Positions 1-7,581 of a stretch of DNA of 64,000 bases are shown here, in pieces. Position 1 is the stretch's first letter. Each line of letters starts with the position of its first letter. The position numbers and the translations under genes were made by a program. The stretch comes from Nocardia sp. NBC_00565. GTDB taxonomy: Bacteria; Actinomycetota; Actinomycetes; Mycobacteriales; Mycobacteriaceae. The stretch spans positions 4,464,001-4,528,000 of the forward strand of contig NZ_CP107785.1 in the NCBI RefSeq assembly GCF_036345915.1, in the 5' to 3' direction. The notes under the pieces are model-generated. The model did no database searches and had not been told where the DNA came from. It worked only from the letters and a program-made list of their open reading frames with translations.

Positions 1-1
1 G

Positions 2-1291
2 CGCGACGACCACGCACCGATCTGCCGGGACTGCGCCGCCATCACACGCGACTTCTTCTGCGCCCGTTGCGGTTTCGAAGGCGAACTACACGGTCGCAGG
101 CTCTGCACCCGGTGCACCCTGTCCGCGCGGCTGCACCCACTACTCGACGACGGCACCGGCAGGGTTCACCCGCCACTTCTGCCGCTGGTCGATGCGCTCG
201 TCGGGATGCCATCGCCGCTGACCGGACTGAAGTGGCTGCGCACCCCAACGGTTCGCCGCCTGCTCACCGATCTCGCCACCGGTCGCGCGCCGATCAGCCA
301 CGACACACTGCGCGACCTACCGAACCCTCAAGCGGTTGCCTATCTGCGGGATCTGCTGATGACCTGCGAAATCCTCCCCGTCGTCGACAAGCAATTGCTG
401 CATGCGGAAGCCTTGCTGCACGGCAAGCTCGCCGCGCTCACCGACAACCCGCACTACCGGCTGCTGCGGCAATTTGCACAATGGTTTCAGCTCCCGCGAC
501 TACGGCGGCGGGCACGTCGAGGACCGGTCTCCGATGCCGGGCGGCACTACATCAGCACCCCGCTGGACCAGGCCGAACGGTTCCTGTCCTGGCTCGACCA
601 GCATGGTCGCGGACTCGGTGGATGCACCCAAGCCGACCTCGATCTCTGGCACGCTGACGTCCTGGACCACTGCAAAAAGGCGTTGCGCCCCTTCCTGATC
701 TGGGCGATGAACGCTGGCCACATGCCGAAGCTGACCCTGCCAGCCCTCGGCACCAGCGCCGGTCAACCCATCACCCAGTCGCGGAGGCTCGCGCTGCTGC
801 GTCGGGTGCTCACCGACGAGCGGCCACCGATCCGTTCACGAGTCGCTGCCGCGCTCATGCTGCTCTACGGCCAACCCGCCACCCGGCTCGTCCGCCTCAC
901 CGTCGAGGACGTCATCCCCGACGGCGATCAGGTTCTCATCCGGCTCGGCACACCACCCTCGCCCGTTCCTGACCCCCTCGGCGGGCTGCTGCTCAAACTT
1001 GTTGGCAGCCGCCAGAACATGAACACCGTCAACGCGGGCAGCTACTGGCTGTTCCCCGGACGGCTGGCAGGACAACCCCTGCACCACAGCACCCTGCTCA
1101 GCCACCTCCGTGACGATCTCGGCCTGCCGACCGGAGCAACCCGGGCTGCGACCCTGCGCCAGCTTGTCCTGCAAGCACCCGCCCCCGTGATCGCCGACGC
1201 CCTCGGCTTCTCCGCACACCACATGAACCGGATCTGGACAGCCGCCGGGGGAAACTGGAAGAGCTACGCACCCGGCGATCACAGCCGCTGA
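2..1291 (+). CDS. Tyrosine-recombinase-like integrase with N-terminal zinc ribbon (5' end outside window)
   Basis: The reading frame is open from the left edge, so the start codon lies upstream. The first ~35 visible residues hold three Cys-x2-Cys pairs (CRDC, CARC, CTRC), a zinc-ribbon-like module. The rest is an all-helical region followed by a C-terminal domain resembling a phage-integrase catalytic fold (LMLLYGQPATRLVRLTVEDV near the middle and a final helix with ADALGFSAHHMNRIW). I do not see the full R-H-R-Y catalytic set with confidence, so DNA cleavage activity is uncertain. Such zinc-ribbon integrase-like proteins are common in actinobacterial mobile regions. The 3' end is duplicated immediately downstream. 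Function is inferred from overall pattern only. Confidence 0.6.
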   Translation, partial: RDDHAPICRDCAAITRDFFCARCGFEGELHGRRLCTRCTLSARLHPLLDDGTGRVHPPLLPLVDALVGMPSPLTGLKWLRTPTVRRLLTDLATGRAPISHDTLRDLPNPQAVAYLRDLLMTCEILPVVDKQLLHAEALLHGKLAALTDNPHYRLLRQFAQWFQLPRLRRRARRGPVSDAGRHYISTPLDQAERFLSWLDQHGRGLGGCTQADLDLWHADVLDHCKKALRPFLIWAMNAGHMPKLTLPALGTSAGQPITQSRRLALLRRVLTDERPPIRSRVAAALMLLYGQPATRLVRLTVEDVIPDGDQVLIRLGTPPSPVPDPLGGLLLKLVGSRQNMNTVNAGSYWLFPGRLAGQPLHHSTLLSHLRDDLGLPTGATRAATLRQLVLQAPAPVIADALGFSAHHMNRIWTAAGGNWKSYAPGDHSR

Positions 1292-1326
1292 TCACGGTCA
1301 TCGAGGCAGGAATACAAAACACTCGA

Positions 1327-1346
1327 ATACTGGCCCCTGCCAGTCA
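1327..1346. promoter_or_regulatory. DasR/HutC-like palindrome, copy 1
   Basis: The core is ACTGG-6-CCAGT, a perfect 5-base inverted repeat. It matches 14 of 20 positions of the element at 1719 and sits between the integrase and its duplicated 3' end. The half-sites resemble the ACTGG/CCAGT ends of GntR-family (DasR-type) operators. It could also be a recombination relic. Confidence 0.35.
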
Positions 1347-1693
1347 CCCCCGGCACGCCGCCGTCACCGGTTCCCGAACCGCTCGCCGGGATGCTGGTCG
1401 AAAACCGGCAGAACCTGAGCACCGTCAACGCCGACAGTCAGTGGCTGTTCCCCGGCCGCCTGGCCGGGCAGCCCCTGCACTTCAGCACCCTGCTGGGACA
1501 TCTGCGCGCCGATCTGGACCTTCCCTCTCAAGCCACCAGGGCAGCGACGCTGCGCCAGCTCGTTCTCCAAGCCCCCGCACCAGTGATCGCCGATGCCCTC
1601 GGCTTTTCCGCCCACCACATGAACCGGATCTGGACGGTCGCCGGAGGCGAGTTGGAACACCTACGCACCCGGCGATCACACCCGCTGATCACT
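1345..1693 (+). pseudogene. Tandem partial copy of the integrase 3' end
   Basis: Its translation repeats the last ~115 residues of the upstream integrase (GTPPSPVP, WLFPGRLAGQPLH, ATRAATLRQLVLQAPAP, ALGFSAHHMNRIWT) at roughly 85% identity. It has no 5' portion. A small indel near the end shifts the frame, so the reading frame runs past the ancestral stop to 1759. The offset between the two copies is about 400 bases. It is a remnant of a tandem duplication or of recombination between related integrases, and no function is expected. Confidence 0.8.
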
Positions 1694-1718
1694 TCCTCGG
1701 AGGATTCCGACCACGTGA

Positions 1719-1738
1719 ATACGGGTGCCTACCAGTAT
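1719..1738. promoter_or_regulatory. DasR/HutC-like palindrome, copy 2, upstream of purH-like gene
   Basis: The sequence ATACGGGTGCCTACCAGTAT is an inverted repeat (ATACnGGT / ACCnGTAT). It lies 140 bases before the AICAR transformylase start, and 17 of its 20 positions recur at 3108-3127 just after that gene. The position suits an operator for the purH-like gene. The regulator was not found in the window. Confidence 0.45.
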
Positions 1739-1877
1739 GCCTGCGACTTGCCCCGCTAGAGTGGGCGCTGGCCGCGACTGGCGAGGGTGGACAACCACCG
1801 GGAAGCGGCCTTGACCGGATGCGAACGTCGACCGCCTGGGCGTTTCCGTCAGCGATATCCGCTGAGGAGACCAGCAC

Positions 1878-3035
1878 GTGGAACTGCGCTATGGAACCAA
1901 CCCGCACCAGGATATGGCACACACCTCGCCGGTGACGCCCGGCGAATGGCCGGTACGGGTGCTGCACGGAGAGCCGTCCTTCATCAACATGCTGGACGCG
2001 CTCAACGCATGGCAGCTCGTGCGCGAGGCCAGCCAGACACTCGACAGCCCGGCGGCCGCCTCTTTCAAACACGTCTCACCCGCAGGGGCGGCCGTGGCCG
2101 GATCTGTCGACGAGGTCACCGCCGAGCTCTACGGCATAGCCGGTGACCAGGTCGGACCTGTGACCAGCGCCTATCTGCGTGCTCGGGACGCCGACCCGAA
2201 GTCCTCCTATGGCGACTTCGCGGCCGTTTCACACCCGGTCGACCGAGAGCTGGCCGACTTGCTGACCGGTGTGGTGTGCGACGGCATCATCGCCCCCGGC
2301 TACGAGCCGGGCACCGTGGAGCGACTCAGCAGGAAGAAGAACGGGCGTTTTCTGGTCATGGAGGCCGACGCGACCTTCACACCGCCTGCACTGGAAGAGA
2401 GGCAGGTCTTCGGCCTGCGACTGATCGAAGCACGCGACAATGCACGGCTCTCCGCCGCCCTGTTCGACCAAACGGTGAGTGGTACTTTGCCCGCCGCCGC
2501 GGTGTCGGACCTGCTGCTGGGGCTGGCGATTCTGCGCTATACCCAATCGAATTCGGTGTGCTACGTCCGTGACGGAATGGCACTGGGGATCGGCGCGGGT
2601 CAGCAATCCCGGGTGGACTGCACACGGCTGGCCGGCGCCAAGGTCGATACCTGGTGGTTGCGCCGCCACCCGGTCGTTCGCGCGCTCGCCTTCGGTCCCG
2701 GCATCCGCCGCCAGGACAGGATCAACTGGCAGATCCGCTTCATCGAGGGCGACCTCACCCCGGACGAGACCAGCCGCGTCGCCGAGGTACTGGAGGGACC
2801 CGCCGAGGAACTGACAGCCGACCAGCGCGCCGACTGGAGCACACACCTCACCGGTGTCGCCTTCGCCTCCGACGGCGCGCTGCCGTTCCGCGACAATGTC
2901 GACCACGCCCACCGCCACGGCGTCGAGTACATCGCCGAGCCGGGCGGATCCATCAGGTCCGACGAAGTCGCGGCTGCCTGCCGCGAGCATCGAATCACGC
3001 TGGCCCGAACCGGACTCCGACTGTTCCACCACTGA
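1878..3035 (+). CDS. Stand-alone AICAR transformylase (PurH formyltransferase domain only)
   Basis: The 385-residue protein would transfer a formyl group from 10-formyl-THF to AICAR, the penultimate step of IMP synthesis. It shows the transformylase signatures RYGTNPHQ at the N-terminus, FKHVSPAGAA with the catalytic Lys-His pair near residue 66, TQSNSV in the middle, and SDGALPFRDN...EPGGSIRSDE near the C-terminus. The N-terminal IMP cyclohydrolase domain of ordinary bifunctional PurH (~520 residues) is absent. The GTG start is preceded by GAGGAGA at good spacing. DasR-like palindromes flank the gene. With purF and guaB in the next 8 kb it belongs to an extra purine-gene set. It could supply a specialised pathway or act as a resistant duplicate; the sequence does not decide. 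Confidence 0.85.
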   Translation: MELRYGTNPHQDMAHTSPVTPGEWPVRVLHGEPSFINMLDALNAWQLVREASQTLDSPAAASFKHVSPAGAAVAGSVDEVTAELYGIAGDQVGPVTSAYLRARDADPKSSYGDFAAVSHPVDRELADLLTGVVCDGIIAPGYEPGTVERLSRKKNGRFLVMEADATFTPPALEERQVFGLRLIEARDNARLSAALFDQTVSGTLPAAAVSDLLLGLAILRYTQSNSVCYVRDGMALGIGAGQQSRVDCTRLAGAKVDTWWLRRHPVVRALAFGPGIRRQDRINWQIRFIEGDLTPDETSRVAEVLEGPAEELTADQRADWSTHLTGVAFASDGALPFRDNVDHAHRHGVEYIAEPGGSIRSDEVAAACREHRITLARTGLRLFHH

Positions 3036-3107
3036 TGACACCAGTCCTCCGGAACCGGACGAGCCGACAGATCCATGCCGAAGGTGTGCCGAATACAGAA
3101 CACTTGT

Positions 3108-3127
3108 ATACGGGCCCTTACCAGTAT
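3108..3127. promoter_or_regulatory. DasR/HutC-like palindrome, copy 3
   Basis: ATACGGGCCCTTACCAGTAT is the third member of the family seen at 1327 and 1719. It lies 70 bases after the purH-like stop and 200 bases before the small secreted protein at 3326, which it might control. Confidence 0.4.
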
Positions 3128-3325
3128 TCTTGCCTTGAAGTAGCGGCGCAGATTCTCGGGTTTGCGGCGGTAGTGGTGTCTTCCACGGTTGGGCCACTGA
3201 CGGGCGGCGGCGACCACGGGGCGCGAGGAACATGTGTCAGCAACGTCCCTGGTCAGGGCGCCTTCTTCGCATAGGGTTTCTCTGTTGATCAGTACACGCC
3301 ACATTCCACTCGAGAAGGGGTACCC

Positions 3326-3589
3326 ATGATTCACCGAACCGCGGCCGCTGCGCTGGCCGGACTGTTCACCCTTGCCGCGCTCGGCGCCGCTGCCGGTGTC
3401 GCCGCGGCGACACCACCAGGGGCCAGCCACGTTCCGGGTGGCGGCATAGTGCTGGTCCAGGACGAGAAGGACGGCGCCAGCACGGACGGCGGCAAGGGCG
3501 GCAACGGCAAGAAGGGCGGCAACGGCAAGAAGAAGTGGGACGGCAAGAAGGGCGGCGGGAAGGGCAAAGGCAAGAACGGCCCTGCATGA
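3326..3589 (+). CDS. Small secreted Lys/Gly-rich cationic protein
   Basis: The product has 87 residues. Residues 1-28 look like a signal peptide (short basic start, Ala/Leu-rich core, AxA-type cleavage after GVAAA). After an acidic stretch (QDEKDGASTD) the tail is almost only Gly, Lys and Asn (KGGNGKKGGNGKKKWDGKK), very basic and likely disordered. The ATG has a strong GAGAAGGGG ribosome site. No family is recognised. Possible roles are a wall- or nucleic-acid-binding peptide or a cationic antimicrobial, but that is speculation. Confidence 0.65.
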   Translation: MIHRTAAAALAGLFTLAALGAAAGVAAATPPGASHVPGGGIVLVQDEKDGASTDGGKGGNGKKGGNGKKKWDGKKGGGKGKGKNGPA

Positions 3590-4032
3590 GGACAGCAACG
3601 CCGAACCCGACGACAACGACAAGCCCGATCGCGACGCCGGTCGGCGATCGGCTTGCGGCCCTCGTCATCCGGGTGGAAGAACCTCTCCGGCTCACCCTCG
3701 ACAACGCCGGGAACCGGCCGTACTCGACAGCGCCCTCACCACGCACAACCGCACATGAAACCACCAGCGGCGCAACGGTGCTCGGCATTCCACCGAATCA
3801 ACAGAACAAAACGATCGGTCCGTCGAAACGGTTGCTAAGCGTGACCTTTCTCCTCACGCGCCACATCGCGGCGTGAGCCGATCCCGCAGCGTCTGTGAAT
3901 GAGCCACTGCCCTCGTTGGAATCGGAATCGCGTCTGGTTGGGGTCCACCGTGGACCACGCCGTAGTCGGACTACTACTCGATCACCTGGACCGCCACGAC
4001 CGCACCGCGACGGCGCTAGCTATGGCGTCTGT
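3590..4032. other. Intergenic stretch without a recognised gene
   Basis: Only short overlapping frames without family features or good ribosome sites are present. The first ~150 bases continue the base composition of the upstream secreted-protein gene. Nothing else could be supported. Confidence 0.5.
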
Positions 4033-4305
4033 CTAAACGTGTTCAGGCGCGACGTAATCGACCTGCACCCGCAGACAGTCGAGGATGTCGTCGGTGTTCT
4101 CAACAGCAACTGCGGTGACCGGCGTAGTCGCGGTCGCGCCGAGACCGTACGCGTTCTTGACGAACTGCTCAAGGGCACCCAGCGGGAGAGACTCACCGAG
4201 TGAAGGCATTTCGAGATCGAGGCGGGAAGACGCCACGCCCTCAGCGTAGAGGCACTTGACTGCGAGTGTCCGGGCGATGCCCCGACAGGACTTGTTGCAC
4301 ACCAA
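4033..4305 (-). CDS. Short hypothetical protein
   Basis: A 90-residue frame with ordinary amino-acid composition (ending DDILDCLRVQVDYVAPEHV). No family, signal or membrane segment is recognised and the ribosome site is weak. It may be a relic or may not be expressed. Confidence 0.25.
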   Translation of the reverse strand: MVCNKSCRGIARTLAVKCLYAEGVASSRLDLEMPSLGESLPLGALEQFVKNAYGLGATATTPVTAVAVENTDDILDCLRVQVDYVAPEHV

Positions 4306-4500
4306 CCGTTTTCAACCACGTTGTTGGACACCGCTTCGGCGGTGTCGTCCTGGCGCTTCCCGCCGTGACAGGCCGGTGTCGATATAACGAACGTTTCCTT
4401 GACACACAATCCGGCCTCGCCGGGGCCGCAGAGGAACGACGATCAATGCTTCGGGTTCGGGCCTACAATCGAATTACGTCCACGACAGGGAGGGCAGGGG

Positions 4501-5019
4501 ATGGGTACCAGCGCCGAATACGACAAGAACGGTCGACTGCGTTCGTTCAGCATGTACGGGTGGAGCGGCGGAACGGCTGACGATCACGCCCGCCACTATG
4601 CGAGCGCGCTACGCGCGGCGCAGCGATACGGCGCACGCCGGTCACCGTGGGTGGCGGGTTCGTTCTACCTGGTCGTCGCAGTCGTTGTCTTGTGTGTGTT
4701 GATGGTGCTCGCGCGGGTCACGCCGGTATGGTCGATCCCTGTCGTGGTGGTCGGGGGTGTTCTTCTATTGACCGTGATCGGTGCCTTTCAGCTGCGACAG
4801 GATGACCGATTGAGCGAACGCGGTTTCCTGAAACTGATGGCTATCGCGCTCGGAAAGCTCCCCACCCTCGTACGGGGGCCACGTGCTGCTCAAACCTCGG
4901 CGCACGGGGAAAGCTCAGGCGCCAGCACAGACACACCAGCAGGCCCGGGACAACCATTCCTCGGGCAACCGCTTGCACAAGGAGCGCAACTACCGCCACC
5001 ACCGTGGCCGAACGTGTAG
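4501..5019 (+). CDS. Small two-helix membrane protein
   Basis: The product has 172 residues. Two hydrophobic helices lie near residues 60-80 (SFYLVVAVVVLCVLMVLA) and 88-106 (IPVVVVGGVLLLTVIGAF), flanked by a basic N-terminal part and a Pro/Gln-rich, probably disordered C-terminal tail of ~55 residues. The ATG was chosen because GGGAGGG and AGGGG precede it, whereas upstream in-frame starts lack a ribosome site. No homologous family is recognised and neighbours give no clue. An inner-membrane location is the only supported statement. Confidence 0.6.
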   Translation: MGTSAEYDKNGRLRSFSMYGWSGGTADDHARHYASALRAAQRYGARRSPWVAGSFYLVVAVVVLCVLMVLARVTPVWSIPVVVVGGVLLLTVIGAFQLRQDDRLSERGFLKLMAIALGKLPTLVRGPRAAQTSAHGESSGASTDTPAGPGQPFLGQPLAQGAQLPPPPWPNV

Positions 5020-5432
5020 GAACGGCGAAACCCGACCCCCAGCACCCCGACCAACCTCATCGGCAGCCAAGCCGAGCACCAATCACGATGCCCCGCAGCC
5101 CGAACCGGCAACCCGCAATCACTGCTGGTCCAGGCAACTTCGTTGCTTTTCGCGCGATTACTGCAAGTGCCGCCAATCGCATAGGACGCGAACTGGCGAT
5201 AGCATGCTTGCACACCGCGCTGAAAACGCCCTCCACCAGTGGGATTCAGAGGCGCTGTCGCTGGAAAGATCGTAGACCGCCCGGATCCACCGGGCGGACG
5301 GGTTCGGTCCGCTGCCGACGGTTCTTCCCCGCAGTCGCATCCGATGTGAAATTCTCGCACCGGATGCGACTCATGGAGACAGGCGGCGCAATCTCACCTG
5401 TCCGGCGTCTCAGGACGAAATACGCTGGTGGT

Positions 5433-5873
5433 GTGTACATTCCGTGCGCGGTGTTCCGCCGCACCCCGCTCGAACGGGCGGACCAGGATCTTGCCTGGCA
5501 TCGTGATGACCAATGGTTCTTCGCGGCCGGTGCCTGCCACATCCTGGCCTACGCTTTCCTCGAAACCCACTCACACCGGTTCACCGCGAAAGGCCTGTGG
5601 CCGGCCGATACCGCCGATCCCGGACACGTCTATGTCAGCAACGGGACCTGGGCCTTCGACCACTGCGGCTGGACCCTCGAACGTGAACTGCTCGCGGTCT
5701 CCCGCACGGTTGAACCCGCGGCGAACTATCAATCTCGCGCCATCCGGATGGGGCTCGATGAGCTCTGTGCCAGGCACTGGCACCGCACCCGCGCCGAATT
5801 CCTCCACGACCCCTGGCCGCGCGCCCACGCCTACATCGCACTCGTGGACAGCAGCCCGCCAGGAAACACGTAA
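5433..5873 (+). CDS. Hypothetical protein with a conserved-looking aromatic-rich domain
   Basis: The product has 146 residues from a GTG start (VYIPCAVFRRTPLERADQDL). It is rich in Trp, His and aromatic residues (WHRDDQWFFAAGACHILAYAF, then VYVSNGTWAFDHCGWTLER) and lacks signal peptide or membrane helices. It looks like a genuine cytosolic domain, but I cannot name the family. Its 3' end overlaps the divergent tail of the GrpB-like frame by 43 bases, which suggests that the GrpB tail rather than this gene is anomalous. Confidence 0.5.
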   Translation: MYIPCAVFRRTPLERADQDLAWHRDDQWFFAAGACHILAYAFLETHSHRFTAKGLWPADTADPGHVYVSNGTWAFDHCGWTLERELLAVSRTVEPAANYQSRAIRMGLDELCARHWHRTRAEFLHDPWPRAHAYIALVDSSPPGNT

Positions 5874-6646
5874 GGCTGGTCACCACCGTGACGTGGGCGC
5901 GCTGCACACCATTTCCGAAGCGCCCGCGGGTCCGCCGGGCGAGGTTCGAGAATTCGCGACAGTTGAATATGCGAGCCCGCCAGTCCTGCCGTACAGCAGA
6001 CGCGGGAACCAGCGTCGGCGGGTCTGCTGATGGTCGGTCGAGCTGCTGAGACGCCGTTGGGGGAACCAAACTCACATACCTCACACCGCCATAACGCGGC
6101 TACCAGGACCACGGGTTGACGACCCCAGATAACGCGGGTGTAGTCGTCGTAGTCGGGATCTGCTGCATGGTGAGCGGCGAGTGCCCGCTTGTGTGCGGCG
6201 TAGCGGCGCGCCTCATCCGGATGCGCACGTAGCCAATCGCGAACGAGAACGACGAACTCGGCGAACGGGGAATCTACTCGACGAATGTGCAGGATGGCCG
6301 CCTGCTCGGGTGAACGGAACAGTCGCTTTTCGTGCAGCTCGGCGCGGGCGCTGTGGTCTGGGCGCGGGATGTCGCGGTACACGCCTGGCGAGTCCGCTCG
6401 CGCTCCGGGCGCAGGTTCGAAACCTGTTTGCGCCAGCAGATCGGCGATCGCCTCCAGCGGCGGCAGTGTGGGCATACTGACCTGCAGGTCCAGGATCGGT
6501 TTGGCGGCCAAGCCGGGCACGGCGGTCGAACCGATGTGCTCATAAATGAACATATCGGAGTTATCCAACTTCAGAAGAGCTGAGCGGACGATCTGTAGCA
6601 ATCGCTCTGCACGAGCTGGCCAGTACGCGTCGTAGTCCACGATCAT
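5831..6646 (-). CDS. GrpB/UPF0157 family protein with aberrant C-terminus
   Basis: Residues 1-175 match the GrpB (UPF0157) nucleotidyltransferase-like family: VDYDAYWPARAERL, HIGSTAVPGLAAKPILDLQV (the GS-x-A-V-P-G-L active-site loop), LRAHPDEARRYAAHKRALA and YDDYT near the usual end. Family members normally stop ~10 residues after this Tyr-Asp-x-Tyr-Thr motif. Here ~90 unrelated residues follow, so the 3' end is probably frameshifted or joined to foreign sequence. ATG at 6646 is preferred over the GTG one codon upstream. The cellular role of the family is not established. Confidence 0.65.
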   Translation of the reverse strand: MIVDYDAYWPARAERLLQIVRSALLKLDNSDMFIYEHIGSTAVPGLAAKPILDLQVSMPTLPPLEAIADLLAQTGFEPAPGARADSPGVYRDIPRPDHSARAELHEKRLFRSPEQAAILHIRRVDSPFAEFVVLVRDWLRAHPDEARRYAAHKRALAAHHAADPDYDDYTRVIWGRQPVVLVAALWRCEVCEFGSPNGVSAARPTISRPADAGSRVCCTAGLAGSHIQLSRILEPRPADPRALRKWCAARPRHGGDQPYVFPGGLLSTSAM

Positions 6647-6935
6647 CACCCGGTCGAAACTACTCGGCGGGGGTCGAGGCCAGCCTCAACAAGTCGACTC
6701 TGGTTGGCCCGGTACTGGCAGATTCCGTCGCCGTCGGCCAGCTGGAGCCGTAGCTGCCGAATACTTTAGCGAGTTCACTGAATGCTCGGCGCTGGTGAAA
6801 TACCGGTTGTTGGTCGCGCGGGTCACCTCGATCAGGGTGGCGTTGCTCGTAGAACCCATTTTCTCCGCGGTTTCGACTCTCCGTGTCGACCGGGGCCTAC
6901 GTGGGAAAATCGTGTCGGCAACACAGAATCCCTGT

Positions 6936-7508
6936 ATGCCTGAACTGACACCCGATGTCGTCAGCGCCCAGCATTTCACGCAGACCGCACAACCTAAGAT
7001 TTCGGCTCCCAGCGGTTTGGTTTTGCGGCCGTGGTCGCATGATGACTCAGCAGTAGTGTTCGAGGCATTCCAGGACCCGATGATCCAGCGATGGCATGTC
7101 CGTGCCGCGGCATCAACCGATGAGGCGAGCAGCTGGATCGAGGCGTGGAATCGTGCATGGTGCAACGCCATCCGGGCTCACTGGGCAGTCGCAGACAGCG
7201 ACGGTCGCATCGTCGGACGGGCTTCGCTCAAGCACATGGACTTGCCCGCCGGGCAGGCGGAGATGGCGTACTGGACCATGCCCGCGGCCCGCGGCTTGGC
7301 CGTTGCCCCTCGCGCCGTTGAGGCGCTGACCGCCTGGGCCTTCGACGGTGTCGGATTTCACCGACTCGAGCTGACCCACTCGGTACACAATCACCCCTCC
7401 TGCCGTGTCGCTGACAAGACCGGTTTTCTGCTGGAGGGCACGAAAGCAAGCGCCGGGCTGCACCTGGATGGATGGCACGACATGCACTTGCATGCCCGCA
7501 CGAAATGA
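6936..7508 (+). CDS. GNAT family N-acetyltransferase (RimJ/RimL-like)
   Basis: The 190-residue protein would use acetyl-CoA to acetylate an amine or protein N-terminus. Typical RimJ/L features are LVLRPWSHDDSAVVFEAF at the start of the domain, a central strand VADSDGRIVGRASLKHMD, MAYWTMPAARGLAVAPRAVEAL for the CoA-binding loop and helix, and LELTHSVHNHPSCRVADKTGFLLEG near the end (the usual N-x-x-S-x-x-V-x-x-K-x-G-F motif). The ATG at 6936 follows a non-coding stretch. It ends 73 bases before purF. Substrate unknown. Confidence 0.8.
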   Translation: MPELTPDVVSAQHFTQTAQPKISAPSGLVLRPWSHDDSAVVFEAFQDPMIQRWHVRAAASTDEASSWIEAWNRAWCNAIRAHWAVADSDGRIVGRASLKHMDLPAGQAEMAYWTMPAARGLAVAPRAVEALTAWAFDGVGFHRLELTHSVHNHPSCRVADKTGFLLEGTKASAGLHLDGWHDMHLHARTK

Positions 7509-7581
7509 CCGCCGCATACGGTGGGAACCCGCATGCACTGCGGCCGAGGAGGGATGGCCGCCGGTTGGGTACGCTTTGGCG

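Noticed and set aside
1719..3127. The paired palindromes as att sites of an integrated element carrying the purH-like gene
   Set aside because: Only 17/20 bases match, each is itself palindromic, and no complete element lies between; operators are simpler.
2229..3233. Long minus-strand frame over the purH-like gene
   Set aside because: Antisense of a well-conserved gene, with no family motif or ribosome site; a GC-driven shadow.
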